Shown: one piece after another, positions 1-11,692 of the stretch | How the letters are laid out: every line of letters starts with the position of its first letter | Numbering within the stretch: position 1 is the stretch's first letter | Assembly: GCF_004193775.1 (NCBI RefSeq) | Contig: NC_041016.1 | Span: 43,015,522-43,079,521, forward strand | Source of the DNA: Glycine soja | Taxonomy: Eukaryota > Streptophyta > Magnoliopsida > Fabales > Fabaceae | Direction of reading: 5' to 3' | DNA: 64,000 bases | Notes under the pieces: generated by a model | What the model was told of the DNA's origin: nothing | Databases searched by the model: none | What the model saw: only the letters and a program-made list of their open reading frames with translations | Translations under genes and position numbers: made by a program

Positions 1-245
1 TGAAATTAATGATAGATTCCTGAATTTTATAATTTAATATTAAATTAATTTTTAAAATATATTTTATCATCAAATTTAATTTATAAATATGTAAAATGTT
101 ATATATTGATTCTTAAATTTTATAATTTAATTTTAAATTAATTTTAAAAAATATAATTTATGATCAAATAAATTTTTTAAATATTATATTTTTCACGTAA
201 ATTAAATTTATTTATTTTTATCTTAGAATTAATTTCTCACCAATA
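1..245. repeat. AT-rich duplicated stretch upstream of PPR gene
   Basis: Two imperfect direct copies about 100 bp apart share the phrase TTTTATAATTTAAT followed by TTAAATTAATTTT and ATCAAAT. There is no coding potential. It could be a fragment of a larger transposon cut by the window edge. Nothing more can be said. Confidence 0.4.
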
Positions 246-511
246 GGGACGTTGGGAACCAATTTGACTATTTCTCCATTTTTTTTTTCATTTTCTTTTT
301 CAACTTGTTTCTCCCTTTGTCCTTTACACAATGTCCCCTTCTCTCTCACCGTCGCTCTACACAGTACACAGTGCACACTACAAACCTTTCAACCGAAAAA
401 CCAGAACACGGGAGCACTACAACCTTACAAAGTCTCGTGTCAAACACAATTTCTTAAAACAAAACTCAGATACTTTTTGATTGTTCAGTTTTCTGCAAAT
501 CTCTCTCTCAG

Positions 512-1176
512 GTGAGCATTCTCTCTCTCATATTCAGCAGCTAATACCACCGAAATTTATGGTGGCAATTTTAGAATCATATTGATGCGGCATTTACAAT
601 CTATAATCAAAGTTCACATTTTGAACTTGAGTCAGAATATGGTTTATTCTTTAGTTGAATAAAAATGTAGTCAAGTTTGGTTAGTTGATGCTCTTTCTGG
701 TCTCTACTTATGCTGATAATAGTGATAGAGAAGTTCTAATTATGGGTTGGCTTATCATTCTAATTAAAGAATTACTACCTTAGTTGCTTCTTCTCCTTTG
801 CCAATAGGGATGTCCTCAATGAGATGGAGTATTGATACTAGAGGGAAACTTATGCATGTCATTTATGTTTACACTTTTTATTTTACCGAATACTTTTATG
901 TCATCTTCTTTTACTTTTGCAAGAACTCTGATATGCTCATGATCTTTGTTTACTGAATATGCTGTCATTTAACTGTGGGAAATTTTATAAGTATGATGGT
1001 TATCTTAGATGGGGTGGGCATTAGGGTGTTTGTAGTTCCTATTAATTTAAGGTCGTTGGATTTTCCACTGATTTTAGGAAGTTAGCAATTTGAGTGATTG
1101 TATTTGTGTTTTTGTTTGTTATTTGTTTTATTCCCATGCTTTAGAATTTAGATTGATGATTATGGTTTCTGTGTAG
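512..1176 (+). other. probable 5'UTR intron of the PPR gene
   Basis: A pyrimidine-rich, leader-like stretch (about 250-511) ends in CTCTCAG|GTGAGC, a good plant splice donor. A T-rich tract ending TTTCTGTGTAG at 1176 is a good acceptor, 21 nt before the PPR start codon at 1198. Removing 512-1176 joins a C/T-rich leader to the coding sequence. An 87-codon open frame in the leader (from 252) is low-complexity and probably not translated. The transcription start is not determined. Confidence 0.5.
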
Positions 1177-1197
1177 TGTCTCTCTGGTCATTGCTGA

Positions 1198-3315
1198 ATG
1201 GACACTAGAAAACTACTACCCCTTTTGAGAGCTTGTATGAATTCCAAGTCACTGAAGCAAGGCAAGCTCATTCATCAGAAAGTTGTAACTTTGGGCTTGC
1301 AAAATGATATTTTCTTGTGCAAGACCTTGATTAACCAGTATCTTTCTTGCCATTTGTATGATCATGCAAAGTGTGTTTTTGATAACATGGAAAACCCATG
1401 TGAGATATCCTTGTGGAATGGCTTGATGGCAGGTTACACTAAGAATTACATGTATGTGGAAGCCCTAGAGCTTTTTGAGAAGTTGTTACACTACCCTTAC
1501 CTAAAACCTGATAGTTATACTTACCCTAGTGTTTTTAAGGCTTGTGGGGGGCTGCATAGATATGTTTTGGGAAAAATGATTCATACATGTTTGATAAAAA
1601 CTGGTTTAATGATGGACATTGTTGTTGGAAGCTCTCTTGTCGGTATGTATGGAAAATGCAATGCATTTGAGAAAGCCATATGGCTGTTCAATGAAATGCC
1701 TGAGAAGGATGTGGCATGCTGGAATACAGTGATTTCTTGTTATTATCAAAGTGGAAACTTCAAAGATGCCCTAGAATATTTTGGCCTAATGAGAAGATTT
1801 GGATTTGAGCCTAATTCGGTTACAATCACAACTGCTATTTCATCTTGTGCTAGACTTTTGGATTTGAACAGGGGAATGGAAATCCATGAGGAATTGATCA
1901 ATAGTGGTTTTCTGCTGGACAGTTTCATTAGCTCTGCTCTTGTTGACATGTATGGAAAATGTGGTCATCTAGAAATGGCCATAGAGATTTTTGAGCAGAT
2001 GCCTAAAAAGACTGTTGTTGCTTGGAATTCCATGATTAGTGGATATGGTTTGAAAGGTGACATCATATCATGCATTCAACTTTTTAAGAGGATGTACAAT
2101 GAAGGAGTCAAGCCAACATTGACTACCTTAAGTAGTTTAATAATGGTTTGTTCACGATCAGCCCGACTACTAGAGGGGAAGTTTGTGCATGGATATACAA
2201 TACGAAACAGAATACAGCCTGATGTTTTCGTTAATAGTTCACTCATGGATCTATACTTTAAATGTGGAAAGGTAGAGTTAGCCGAAAAGATCTTTAAATT
2301 AATACCAAAGTCCAAGGTAGTTTCTTGGAATGTTATGATTTCTGGATATGTGGCTGAAGGGAAACTTTTTGAAGCCCTTGGCCTCTTTAGTGAAATGAGA
2401 AAATCGTATGTTGAATCTGATGCTATTACTTTTACCAGTGTTTTGACAGCTTGTTCTCAACTAGCAGCACTAGAAAAAGGTAAAGAGATTCACAATCTGA
2501 TTATTGAGAAAAAATTGGACAACAATGAAGTGGTTATGGGAGCTCTACTTGATATGTATGCAAAGTGTGGTGCTGTAGATGAAGCATTCAGTGTTTTTAA
2601 ATGTTTGCCCAAAAGGGATCTGGTGTCCTGGACTTCCATGATTACTGCTTATGGGTCTCATGGTCATGCCTATGGAGCTTTGGAGCTTTTTGCTGAAATG
2701 CTGCAGTCCAACGTGAAACCTGATAGGGTTGCTTTTCTTGCTATACTATCTGCTTGTGGCCATGCTGGGTTGGTTGACGAAGGATGCTATTACTTCAATC
2801 AAATGATCAATGTTTATGGCATTATACCTAGAGTTGAACATTATTCATGCTTGATTGATCTTCTTGGACGTGCTGGAAGATTGCATGAAGCATATGAGAT
2901 TCTGCAACAAAACCCTGAAATCAGGGATGATGTTGAGTTGTTAAGCACATTATTTTCTGCATGTCGTCTGCACAGAAATATTGATTTGGGAGCTGAAATT
3001 GCAAGAACGCTTATTGATAAGGATCCTGATGATTCATCAACCTATATTCTCTTGTCAAATATGTATGCTTCTGCACATAAGTGGGATGAAGTACGTGTGG
3101 TGAGATCAAAGATGAAAGAGCTTGGATTAAAGAAGAATCCAGGGTGTAGTTGGATTGAGATTAATCAGAAGATCCTCCCGTTCTTTGTAGAAGACAATTC
3201 ACACTTGCATCTAGAACTTGTTTTTAAATGCCTTTCATATCTCTCTGATCACATGGAAGATGAGTCTAAATCATTTACATATCATCTTGATGTTGAAACA
3301 TTGAGATTATATTAG
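1198..3315 (+). CDS. PLS-class pentatricopeptide repeat protein, E/E+ type
   Basis: Intronless 705-codon frame made of tandem ~35-residue PPR motifs in P-L-S order. Repeated signatures include SLVGMYGKCNAFEKA, ALVDMYGKCGHLEMA, LLDMYAKCGAVDEA and several WN.MISGY / SWTSMITAYGSHGH segments. After about residue 520 the HAGLVDEGCYYF and HYSCLIDLLGRAGRLHEA motifs lead into an E domain (STYILLSNMYASAHKWDEV, KNPGCSWIEI) and a short E+ tail. No DYW domain follows. It closely resembles Arabidopsis At5g27110 in layout and length. E-type PPR proteins bind organelle RNA and act mostly as C-to-U editing factors; that role is inferred from family. Repeats begin almost at residue 1, so no clear transit peptide is visible. 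The start is the first ATG of the frame, just after an acceptor site. It looks intact and is the only clear host gene in the window. Confidence 0.93.
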   Translation: MDTRKLLPLLRACMNSKSLKQGKLIHQKVVTLGLQNDIFLCKTLINQYLSCHLYDHAKCVFDNMENPCEISLWNGLMAGYTKNYMYVEALELFEKLLHYPYLKPDSYTYPSVFKACGGLHRYVLGKMIHTCLIKTGLMMDIVVGSSLVGMYGKCNAFEKAIWLFNEMPEKDVACWNTVISCYYQSGNFKDALEYFGLMRRFGFEPNSVTITTAISSCARLLDLNRGMEIHEELINSGFLLDSFISSALVDMYGKCGHLEMAIEIFEQMPKKTVVAWNSMISGYGLKGDIISCIQLFKRMYNEGVKPTLTTLSSLIMVCSRSARLLEGKFVHGYTIRNRIQPDVFVNSSLMDLYFKCGKVELAEKIFKLIPKSKVVSWNVMISGYVAEGKLFEALGLFSEMRKSYVESDAITFTSVLTACSQLAALEKGKEIHNLIIEKKLDNNEVVMGALLDMYAKCGAVDEAFSVFKCLPKRDLVSWTSMITAYGSHGHAYGALELFAEMLQSNVKPDRVAFLAILSACGHAGLVDEGCYYFNQMINVYGIIPRVEHYSCLIDLLGRAGRLHEAYEILQQNPEIRDDVELLSTLFSACRLHRNIDLGAEIARTLIDKDPDDSSTYILLSNMYASAHKWDEVRVVRSKMKELGLKKNPGCSWIEINQKILPFFVEDNSHLHLELVFKCLSYLSDHMEDESKSFTYHLDVETLRLY

Positions 3316-3662
3316 TTTTCAAATTTGCAAAGGATGATATGAAATGCCTTTCATATCTCTCTGTCTTTGTGACTGTACAGTGTGAACAAACTTGAATGAA
3401 TAGTGTACATTTTCTTCCATGTATTATACATGGTAGGTCCATTGAGTTAGTAATCCTAGATGAAGTGTGCAATCAAGCAAAGGAAAGTCAGAGTTCTTTT
3501 TGTGTTGATATGTTCTATTTTTTGGTCCGTTTTGGATTTTAGTAAAAAATAAATAAATAAAGACCAGTTACTCACACCAAGGATCTTAGTCTTCGGATCC
3601 TCACCATGTCCAGCTCACAAGCTTATCCTCCTTTGCAAATTTGAAAACTAATATAATCTCAA
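3301..3662. repeat. 33-nt perfect inverted repeat spanning the PPR stop codon
   Basis: Bases 3301-3333, which include the PPR stop TAG at 3313-3315, recur exactly in reverse complement at 3630-3662, leaving a ~296-nt loop. The right arm abuts the first repeated exon of the decayed downstream gene (GGTTGACAACACTACC). A separate ~22-nt direct repeat (AAATGCCTTTCATATCTCTC, then TG) occurs at about 3226 and 3341. Both look like local template-switch or duplication scars. The hairpin could also affect 3' end formation of the PPR transcript, which is speculation. Confidence 0.85.
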
Positions 3663-6290
3663 GGTTGACAACACTACCTTGATAGAGAATCTTCCTCTTG
3701 TCTCATGTTCTGCAGCATCAGATCAGGTATTGGGACACAGCTCTTTTGGCTTCCAGTTTTATTATTCTCTCTTGTACTTGATTCATTGTGTGAGAGACTA
3801 TACTTCCCCTCTGCTTTGATTTAGGTTGATGTGCCGAAGCAATCTCAAAGAAAGAAGAGCCAGAGCCACCTCAACATCAGAATTTCATTGTTAATGAACC
3901 CAAAAGGGTTCAAATTTCCCGGATATTGAAAAAAATTTTAGCATCAGAAGATGAAGGTTTGACTCATTTACATTGCCCATGATTTGTTTGTTTGCAATTA
4001 TTGGGGGTATTGTTTATTTTATGCAGCTATATGATGTGGGCCTCTTTTGTTTTTTCGAAGAAAAACAGTTTTTCTGGTTCATTGGTCGTTGGTCCTTTTG
4101 TTAATATTTCCCGTTAATTTGGCATTTTGTATGAATTGGTTATGTAACCATTTTGGCTAGTTGAGAAATTTTGAATTCTTTTGGCTAGTCTGTGAAAGCT
4201 AATCTACACTGAAAATCTTTGATGGATGATTTGGTGCTTATATAAATTTGTGGCTTGTAAATGTGTCCATTCATGATCTGAATTTTTACTGCAGTGTACA
4301 ATTTTGATGAATTGTCTACTAGAGATCGTGCTCTAGTGGAGAAGTTATCCCAAAAAATGGGGCTTAGTTGTACATTTTCCGGGTGAGTTCTAACTGCAGC
4401 ACACATTAAATTTCCATTTTAAATCTGTAAGAATTATAGTCCCATGCCTGGATGGGAACTGTTGCTATTGTATTTGTTTTCTTTCTGTTGTACATAATGT
4501 TTTCTTGTTCTGAACCTGCATTTTGTATAGGCGTGGGATTAGAAAGAAATCATTTGTTCACAAAACCAAAAAGGAGGTTGACACCACTAGGATGTTGGGT
4601 AGTCTTCCTCATGTCACATTTCCTGAAGAGTCAAATCAGGTATTGGGAGATTTCTGTTTTGGCTTAAGGTCTTTGAGTATTCTTGTATAGACCTGTTTCA
4701 CACTATGTTCACTTCATTTTATTTGTGTTGGCATGCCAGTGAAAATGCAGAATAAAAAGGAGATGGAGCATCCCCAGCATCAAAACCCATTGTTGATGAA
4801 TCAACAAGGATAGAGATTTCCCAGACATAAGAAATTTTTTTAGCATCAAAGGATGAAGGTTTCACTGACTAAGAATACCCATGGAGTATTTTATGTTGTT
4901 TATCTGTTTCACATGGAAATGTGATATGGGCTACATTTTCTTTTTTAAAAAATAGTATGATTTGTTGGTCTTTTCCTGAACCGTCCTGGTGAATTGGGCA
5001 TACATTTTGGCTTTTTGTTAAATTTGAATATTTCATAAGGGCTAATAGACATTGGAAATCTTCAAAGGATGATTATATAGCTGATATCAGTTTGTTTGGC
5101 ATATGCAGATTGTATTTGCTATACACATTCACAGAATATTAATTTTGTTTGCGGTGTACAATTTTGAAGCTAACTGAAGAATGTGTTGCAGTGCATCAAT
5201 TATCCCAGAAAATGGGGTTTAGAATCGAAAATTCGGGGTAATTTCTAACTGCCAAGTATATTAGCTAATATAAAATTGCATATGCAATTTTCCTTTTCAT
5301 TGTGTAAGAATTAATTTACAGTTTTACTAATGTGTTTTTATTGAGTTTTACATATTGTTTTCTTGATAATGAACCTTTTTTTTGTGTAGGAGTGGTATTA
5401 AACAGAAAGTATCTGTTCACAAAATTGAAAAGAAAATTCACACCACTACCAAGTTGGAGAATCTTCCTTGTTTCACATTTTCTAAAGAGTCAAATCAGGT
5501 GTTAGGAGGTTTATTAATGCGTTATCTATCTGGTGATGAAGTACTTTGGGGAGAGATGATTGGAGCATATAGTGACCCTACCAACAGAACAAAACAAAAG
5601 GCTTGCTTGAATAGTCATTCTGTAAATTCGAAGTTGTCACCACAGAAAACTTTTGATTGCTCTTTAGTTGTATATGATGAGAATGAGATTACTATCAACG
5701 ACTGCAGCATGTGGATAAGGAACTGTACTGTTGTTGGACTACTTCCATTATTCTTGCTTTCCAAAGAGATCGCTGTTGCTCTAGCAAAGGATTGTACAGA
5801 GGGACACAAGACTATGTCTTCTGATAATGTAGTTAGAGTAATCATATAGATCAGTGGCTTTATTTTGAGTCAACAGCACTTGATGCTTCTGAGATGAACT
5901 ACTTGAGAGAGCGATTATCATATCAGCAGCAATTTTATAGAAAAGTATGCCAATATTTCTTTGTTTTTACTTTCAGATTAGATCTTGTAACCATGTTATT
6001 CCTTTTCTTTCAATCTGCTTGATATATTTGTTTGTTTTCAGGTGACACATTCAACCGATGTTCTTCCTCATATTCTACTGTCTGCTGTGGATGCCTTAGC
6101 TTGCATTCTGTCCCGTCATGGCTTTCTGGCATACCACAGACCTCAGATTGTGCTAACACACTGACTACTATAAATGCTACAAATCCAAAAGAATTCCAAA
6201 CACAGCTTATAAATCAAGATGCACACCAGATCAATCCTTCTGAAGTTAAGGCATCTGAACCTGAGGCCATCGAAAATCCAAGTAACTAAA
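3645..6290 (+). pseudogene. decayed multi-exon gene with repeated exons, family not recognised
   Basis: Exon-like pieces recur in order. A VDNTTLIENLPLV-type piece at ~3664 recurs as VDTTRMLGSLPHVTFPEESNQ at ~4577 and HTTTKLENLPCFTFSKESNQ at ~5440. An EPEPPQHQNFIVNEPKR piece (~3860) recurs broken as EMEHPQHQNPLLMNQQG (~4760). A RALVEKLSQKMG piece (~4330) recurs as HQLSQKMGF (~5197). Several end at good donors (TTCCGGGTGAG). The longest exon begins after TTTTTTTGTGTAG at ~5389 and codes about 150 residues. A 2-nt AT insertion near 5846 breaks its frame; read past it, the frame continues DQWLYFESTALDASEMNYL to a GTATGC donor at ~5946. The next exon starts at ~6042 after TTGTTTTCAG. The frames do not join into one protein. 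Function unknown; it may be a partial exon duplication of a once larger gene. Confidence 0.5.
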
Positions 6291-6741
6291 CTATTCAAAG
6301 CTTGCTCAACCCCAACAATGCATACAGATAAGACTCCTGATTCCTGAAGGATTTTGTACTGGGCACGGTAGCTACAAGCAAAGTACTACCCGCAATTTGC
6401 ATTGCAATAAAGGACAGAGGCAGGATCAAGCAGCGCAGCAACAAAAGTGAGCAGAAATAATAACACGAAGAACAAGACAAAAGCAAAGGAAAAAGAATTA
6501 CAATTTTTAACGGCTGTAGTGTTTTTTAAGTTTAAATAAAACTATAGCACTAGCAGTGGACCTTTTGAGACCCCGTTCACACTTCACAGAAACGCTCTTA
6601 TCCTGTTTTTCTGTCTGTCACAACATGACCCCTCTTCAACTTCTCTGTTACTTTTTTCCAATATCTCTTTCTCTTCCCACATCACAAACAACTAACTCAT
6701 TGAATAATATCTACCTTGATATCCCTAAACTTTCTCTGACA

Positions 6742-6816
<75 letters not shown>

Positions 6817-8228
6817 TTTCTTTCATTCTGTTAATTCCTGTCTTCTTCACTCTTTGGATTCAGCACTTGAATTGAATTGAATTGCATTGACACAGTAGAT
6901 AGACATAGACGATAGACCCTTGTCGTGTAGTGAAATTGGGGAGTCATGGTAGGTGCCTAACCCTCAGACTCTTGAGTTGTGTGTGTAAAGGAATAGCATA
7001 ATAGATAGCCATAGGATATGCTTTAAAAAATAGTACTTTTTTCTTTTTCTGTTTCCCATATTTTCTATCTTTTACTAGTGATCTTTTTTCTATGTGTAAA
7101 TGTTAAAATCGAGGTAGATGGTGGTGGAAAGTGAATTGTAAGCAAAGCTCTCTGTAACTACTTGTCTGTTTTTCTTTGCAAGTTACTTCTTAAGATTAAA
7201 CACCTGGCTCTCAAATTCTTCATTTTTATTTCTGGGTTTTGCTTAAAGAACAATTTCCCACCCCTCCCTTCTTCCTCTTATTCATTCCACAGATAGCCCC
7301 AGATCCTGTTCTATTTAGACTAAAGGGTGTTGGGCAGTAGTAGTGTTCATGTTGTTGTGTGAAGTGACTGTTGTGTATTTGTGGTTTGGGTGAGTTTTTA
7401 AGGTAGTAGCTATTTTTGAAGTGACTGTTGTAATCTTTATTGAAGTTGGTAAAGAAGATAGATAAGTTAAAATAACATGGAAATATTTTTCACTATTTGT
7501 AATTATTTTTTTAATAACATGAAAATATTAATTATAAAGTAGCCAATAGTTATAATAATTTTTTCACTAACTCTGTATTGTAATGAAAAACTTTTATATT
7601 TTACTTTTGGATCAATTAAATTTATTTGTAAGCAAATAATTTTTCATTAACATTTTTTATTAATTTTTGTAATAAATATGTTCATAATATTTTTTAAAAT
7701 ATTATAATTTTTAAAATAATTGCATTTAAATTTCACTTTCCAACATAATGTGTTGGGGTTAGCTGGAATAGCCACGAATCTCCCCGAAAATTTACCACCA
7801 AGCACCCGTTTGTTACATGGAAAGCGACACTTGCAACAAGGGAATAAGGGGCATTAAGTAATTTGCCTAGTGATTATGTAAATAAGAAGTTATAAAATGG
7901 AATTTAAGAATTAAAAGGAGAAAGAGAGAAGAAGAGAGGGATTGCAGATTCTAATCTCTCATCAGTAATATTGTTTGCCGGCACCACTACTGTATCTCTC
8001 TGTATGTTTTCCGGTATCATTTGTGCCTTCATTTTTTATAAAATTAATATTGATTGATAAAAAAACTTAACCACCCACGAAGACATCCTCCAATAGTCCA
8101 ATTGTAATATGAGTTTTAGTACATAAGAAGAAAAAACTTGTAATTACAAATCTATATCGTGACTTTCCTCATAAAATTGATCCATAAATGTGACGAAGGA
8201 AAGCTTAATGATACATAATTTGATCTTG
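6291..8228. other. non-coding intergenic region
   Basis: No supported gene. It contains a C/T-rich, UTR-like stretch (6560-6740), the CT/AT microsatellite, and a GC-normal island at about 7740-8040 (GTTGGGGTTAGCTGG ... GAGGGATTGCAGATTCTAATCTCTCATC) that resembles a retroelement or transcript 3' fragment but could not be assigned. The open frame at 6556-6834 is largely the translated microsatellite. Confidence 0.5.
6741..6814. repeat. compound (CT)n-(AT)n microsatellite
   Basis: About 20 CT units run directly into about 17 AT units. A simple-sequence repeat of this purity is likely length-polymorphic. Confidence 0.95.
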
Positions 8229-8999
8229 ATATTTTCTTCCTCCATCCTATTATAATTATTATTTTAATTTATTTTACACGAACAAAAAAAATAATAAATA
8301 AATTTTAAAAAATATTTTTATAAAATTAATCTTATCATCATTATTTAATTTCTTTTTTAGATTTTTTATACACTAATTATAAGTATAAAAATGTAACTAA
8401 TGTTTCATGATAATTATTTTGAGATTTATTTTTTCTTTTCACAATTTTTTTTTGGATACTATATTATTAGTATAAATATCCAGTGACTTCATCAAAGATT
8501 AATTTTCATTGGAATATCATCCTACTCAATTTTTTTCATCCATAAAATTTAAATATGAGATCTTATTTAAAAAGATTGAATTCAGTACCCCTCTAACCAA
8601 TGACTTGTTAATTCTTACACAACTATTAATATTATGGGATGAAGAAAATATTATTTTCTTATAAAAATCATACTATAAGAGAATTTCATTTTTTTATTTA
8701 TTATTTTCTCCAAAAAACTTGAACTAAACTTTTAGTATTCATAGTATCTATTAATAATCTTTGTATAAGAAAAAAATTATTCCAAAATAATTATTATTTT
8801 AACTTTTAAATATAACATTAATTATTTTTTTATTTATATTTTTGAAATATTAATAATATAGGCTACAAATAATAAAATGAATTAATAATTATATGGTTAA
8901 TTTTATAAAATTATTATTTTCTTTCATTTATTTATTAATTTTTCTTGATTTATGTAAAATAATTTAAGACGATAATTATAATCGGAAGGAAAAAGTATT
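8229..8999. mobile_element. mariner/Stowaway-like inverted-repeat element
   Basis: The left end reads CTTCCTCCATCCTATTATAATTATTATTTTAA. The right end in reverse complement reads TTTTTCCTTCCGATTATAATTATCGTCTTAAATTATTTTAC. Both resemble the plant CTCCCTCCGTCC Stowaway/mariner terminus, and the interior is AT-rich without coding sequence. At ~770 bp it is long for a MITE, so it may be a degraded mariner element or two nested ones. Exact ends and the TA target duplication were not resolved. Confidence 0.5.
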
Positions 9000-9134
9000 A
9001 TATAAAGAAAGAGAATTTAACTTTAACACTTATTACATTCTCTAAAAAGTTTAAATTAACTTTAATGGAGGAAGAGATTTAGATTTTGTCCAAAAAAAAA
9101 GATTCTGAATTACCCAAAAACTTAATACTAAGCC

Positions 9135-9143
9135 TATATATAA
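9135..9143 (+). promoter_or_regulatory. TATA-box-like site of the first lipid-transfer-like gene
   Basis: TATATATAA lies about 85 nt upstream of the ancestral ATG at 9226. Paralogous copies keep CTATATAAGTAATG at the same place (about 17698 and 42824), which supports a conserved core promoter. Confidence 0.5.
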
Positions 9144-9225
9144 GTAATGTTACGGTACGAATGCTTCATCAAATTAAACTTCATAATATTAAAAATAAAG
9201 TTGCATACATATTGAAGATCATAAC

Positions 9226-9579
9226 ATGGGAGAGAAGAAAGTTTAGACACTTGTCATGTTTGTGATGGCGTATGGTTTGGCAGCAACAACATTGAGTGCC
9301 TCTCAAATCCCTCCAACTTGCAATGGAGATGAAGCATTACTCACCTTTTGTGGGTCTTATTTGGGGAATATCCTACCCAAACCAACTTCTAATTGTTGTA
9401 AATCAGCAACTTCTGCGTTTGACAAAGCCATGTTCGACTCCACCGGTCAAGGTATAAGAGATCTTTGTGATTGTCTCATGGTTGCTGGACCAGTTTTGAA
9501 CTTTCAACAAACCAAACTTGAAAGCCTTCCCGATGCTTGCGGGATTAAGCTTTCCTTTTCTATATTCTTATGTGTATGA
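9226..9579 (+). CDS. lipid-transfer-like eight-cysteine protein, signal peptide nonsense-mutated
   Basis: From the second ATG (9256) a 107-codon frame carries a complete eight-cysteine motif with spacing C-X9-C-X14-CC-X22-CXC-X21-C-X10-C (TCNGDEALLTFC, NCCKS, LCDCL, DACGIK, FLCV). This is the non-specific lipid transfer / 2S-albumin-like fold, usually a secreted protein that binds lipids in a hydrophobic tunnel. Paralogues start 30 nt earlier with MGEKKVLALVMLVMAYG. Here codon 7 of that signal peptide is TAG (9244-9246), where the paralogue at 17791 has TTG. Starting at 9256 leaves a short hydrophobic leader (MFVMAYGLAATTLSAS) that might still secrete the protein. A TATA-like box lies at 9135. 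It is either a weakly functional gene with a shortened leader or an early pseudogene. Its last ~70 nt are the left edge of the 9-kb tandem duplication. Confidence 0.65.
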
Positions 9580-9812
9580 GGCAAAATTAATTAATGCCCC
9601 TCCTAGCCTAAACCAAAAAAAAATAATTGGTTTATGTATTTGGTTACGCGTACTAGCGGATGGTTATTGTTGAAGAGAAAGCATAAATAAATTCACAGTG
9701 TAAACCCTAGATATACTGAGTTTCAAAGTAGCTAGCATGTGTTCCTTCAAAAGATTCTCTTTCTTTTTCCTGGTCCCTCATTTCTTATTAATTTGTTGAG
9801 ATTGTCAATTTA

Positions 9813-9859
<47 letters not shown>

Positions 9860-11692
9860 ATGGTTTTATAATTCTTGTGAATTTCCCGATTTGGCAAAAT
9901 ATAGTGAATTGGGCCAACTTATATAGTCAAAACATATATGAAATGAAAACATACATTTAATACCATAATTAGTTTTTGGTATGTACGTTATGATTTATTT
10001 TCTTCCTTTGTGTTTTGGCCTTGTTTAGTTTAGCCCTGCATGATTTAAGTTGCGAGGAGCGACTATATGCCTCAGTAGCTTTAATAAGTTGAGTAATTTA
10101 CATTCCCTTGTCTTCTCCACTTATGGAATTTGATTTATCCGTCTCCAGTTCAATAATTTGTTAAGAGGCTGTTTAGAGAGGGGCTAAAAGTAATATTTAA
10201 AAATGGAGGATTACCAGGTGTAATAAGTCTAAATCTTAGGGGATCAATAATTTATTCTATTTTTTATTATTCAACACCAGTGAGTGGTTATTAAGTAAAT
10301 AGTTGTTATTATTAATTTTAAGTGATCAATATAGTCATTGTGGTTTCATCAAAGATAATTTTAACTAATATACGTTCCAAATGATTTATTTTCTCTTTAA
10401 TTAAAATTTAAACTATCCTTTTAAATAATTTAAGGCATGTTGTGTATTACCAAAAAAATTAGATCGGTTATATTTATAACCAATCTAAAAATTTCTTGAA
10501 CAATGTACACCACATTGTATATTGAAAAAATTAAATTGTATTGCATATAAAAAAAACATTTTAGACATGTTTATAACTGACCTAATAAATTAACTTTTTA
10601 GATCAACCGTACCAATAAAGGATCCAAAAATTTATTTTTAGATTGATTCAGTAACTAAAAAAATTGATTAAAAAAGTTAATTTTTTAGATTGATTTTTGT
10701 CGGATTAAAAAAATTATGACTTTCTATATCATCCGGATATAAAATAGTAGTACAATCAATCTAAAAAAATTATTTTTAACCGATCGAAAAAATATTTTCC
10801 GTAAGTTGTTAAACATTCACCTGTACCTGAGTTCAAAATGATAAGAAATGCTTAAGATCTAATGTATTGGCAATCCTAATTCTATTAATTTTAATTAGAC
10901 TACATTTTAATTTTAGTCTTTTTAATTTTTTTAATTCTTGATTTGATACCCTGATTTTTAATTAATTGTAACATATATTTGATCCCGTTTAGGATTATAA
11001 TTAAATGAGAGAAAGAATAATAACTTTCGTTTATGTCTTGCACTATTGAGAATTAGCCCTTTCGGATATGTTAAGTGAGAGAAAAAAGTTTGATGGCAGT
11101 GAATCATCTATTTTAACATTCTCCCACTATTGAGAATTAAATCAGAGAAAAAGGAATAAAACGAAAATTTTTGGGCAAGGAAAGATTTTTTCGTGCATGT
11201 TAATGTCCAGAGGATTGAATTAACACGTAGTGAAGTGATGCAACATTTTTCCACCAAGAAGTGAATTACTCTTGAACTTAATTGATTTAAAATGAGACTC
11301 CCACAACATACGTTTACCTTTAAAATAATATTTTTGATAGCTCCGTGTTTAAAATTTGTGCTCACACCTAGATAGAAAAGTATAGTATGTTAAAAGTTCT
11401 ATTTTTCGTGAAAGTCTTATTTTTTGTGAGAAAGATGGGGTATGTTGAAGTCGCACATCGAATAAAGATAGTATTGAGATAAACTTTATAAGTGAAGAAA
11501 TTGTTTTTACCTTGTAAGTTATGTTGAAAGTCTCACATGACGGGTAGCCATCAGGAAAATGGGTCATGTTGAAGTCTCACATAAAATAAAGATAATGTCG
11601 AGATAAATTATACAACAGTAAAATATTATTTTTATTTTATGGATCGGACATCCTCCACATTTATAAAATAATACTTCTTTTTTATATACTAA
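9511..11692. repeat. segment A of the 9-kb tandem duplication, first copy
   Basis: This segment is nearly identical to 18578-20691. It starts inside the coding end of the first lipid-transfer-like gene and stops at the Helitron empty site (…TATACTAA|TCATATT…). It contains an (AT)n tract at 9810-9856, AT-rich DNA with imperfect palindromes such as AGATCGGTTATATTTATAACC (10462 region), and three diverged direct copies of GTTGAAGTCTCACAT…AATAAAGATA at 11430-11600. No gene was found in 9580-11692; the two minus-strand open frames here are unsupported. Confidence 0.9.
9811..9856. repeat. (AT)n microsatellite
   Basis: About 23 AT units. The duplicate at 18880-18900 has only about 10 units, so the two copies differ in length. 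Confidence 0.95.

Noticed and set aside
6556..6834. 92-codon frame ending in Ser-Leu and Ile-Tyr repeats
   Set aside because: Half of it is the CT/AT microsatellite, and there is no conserved motif.
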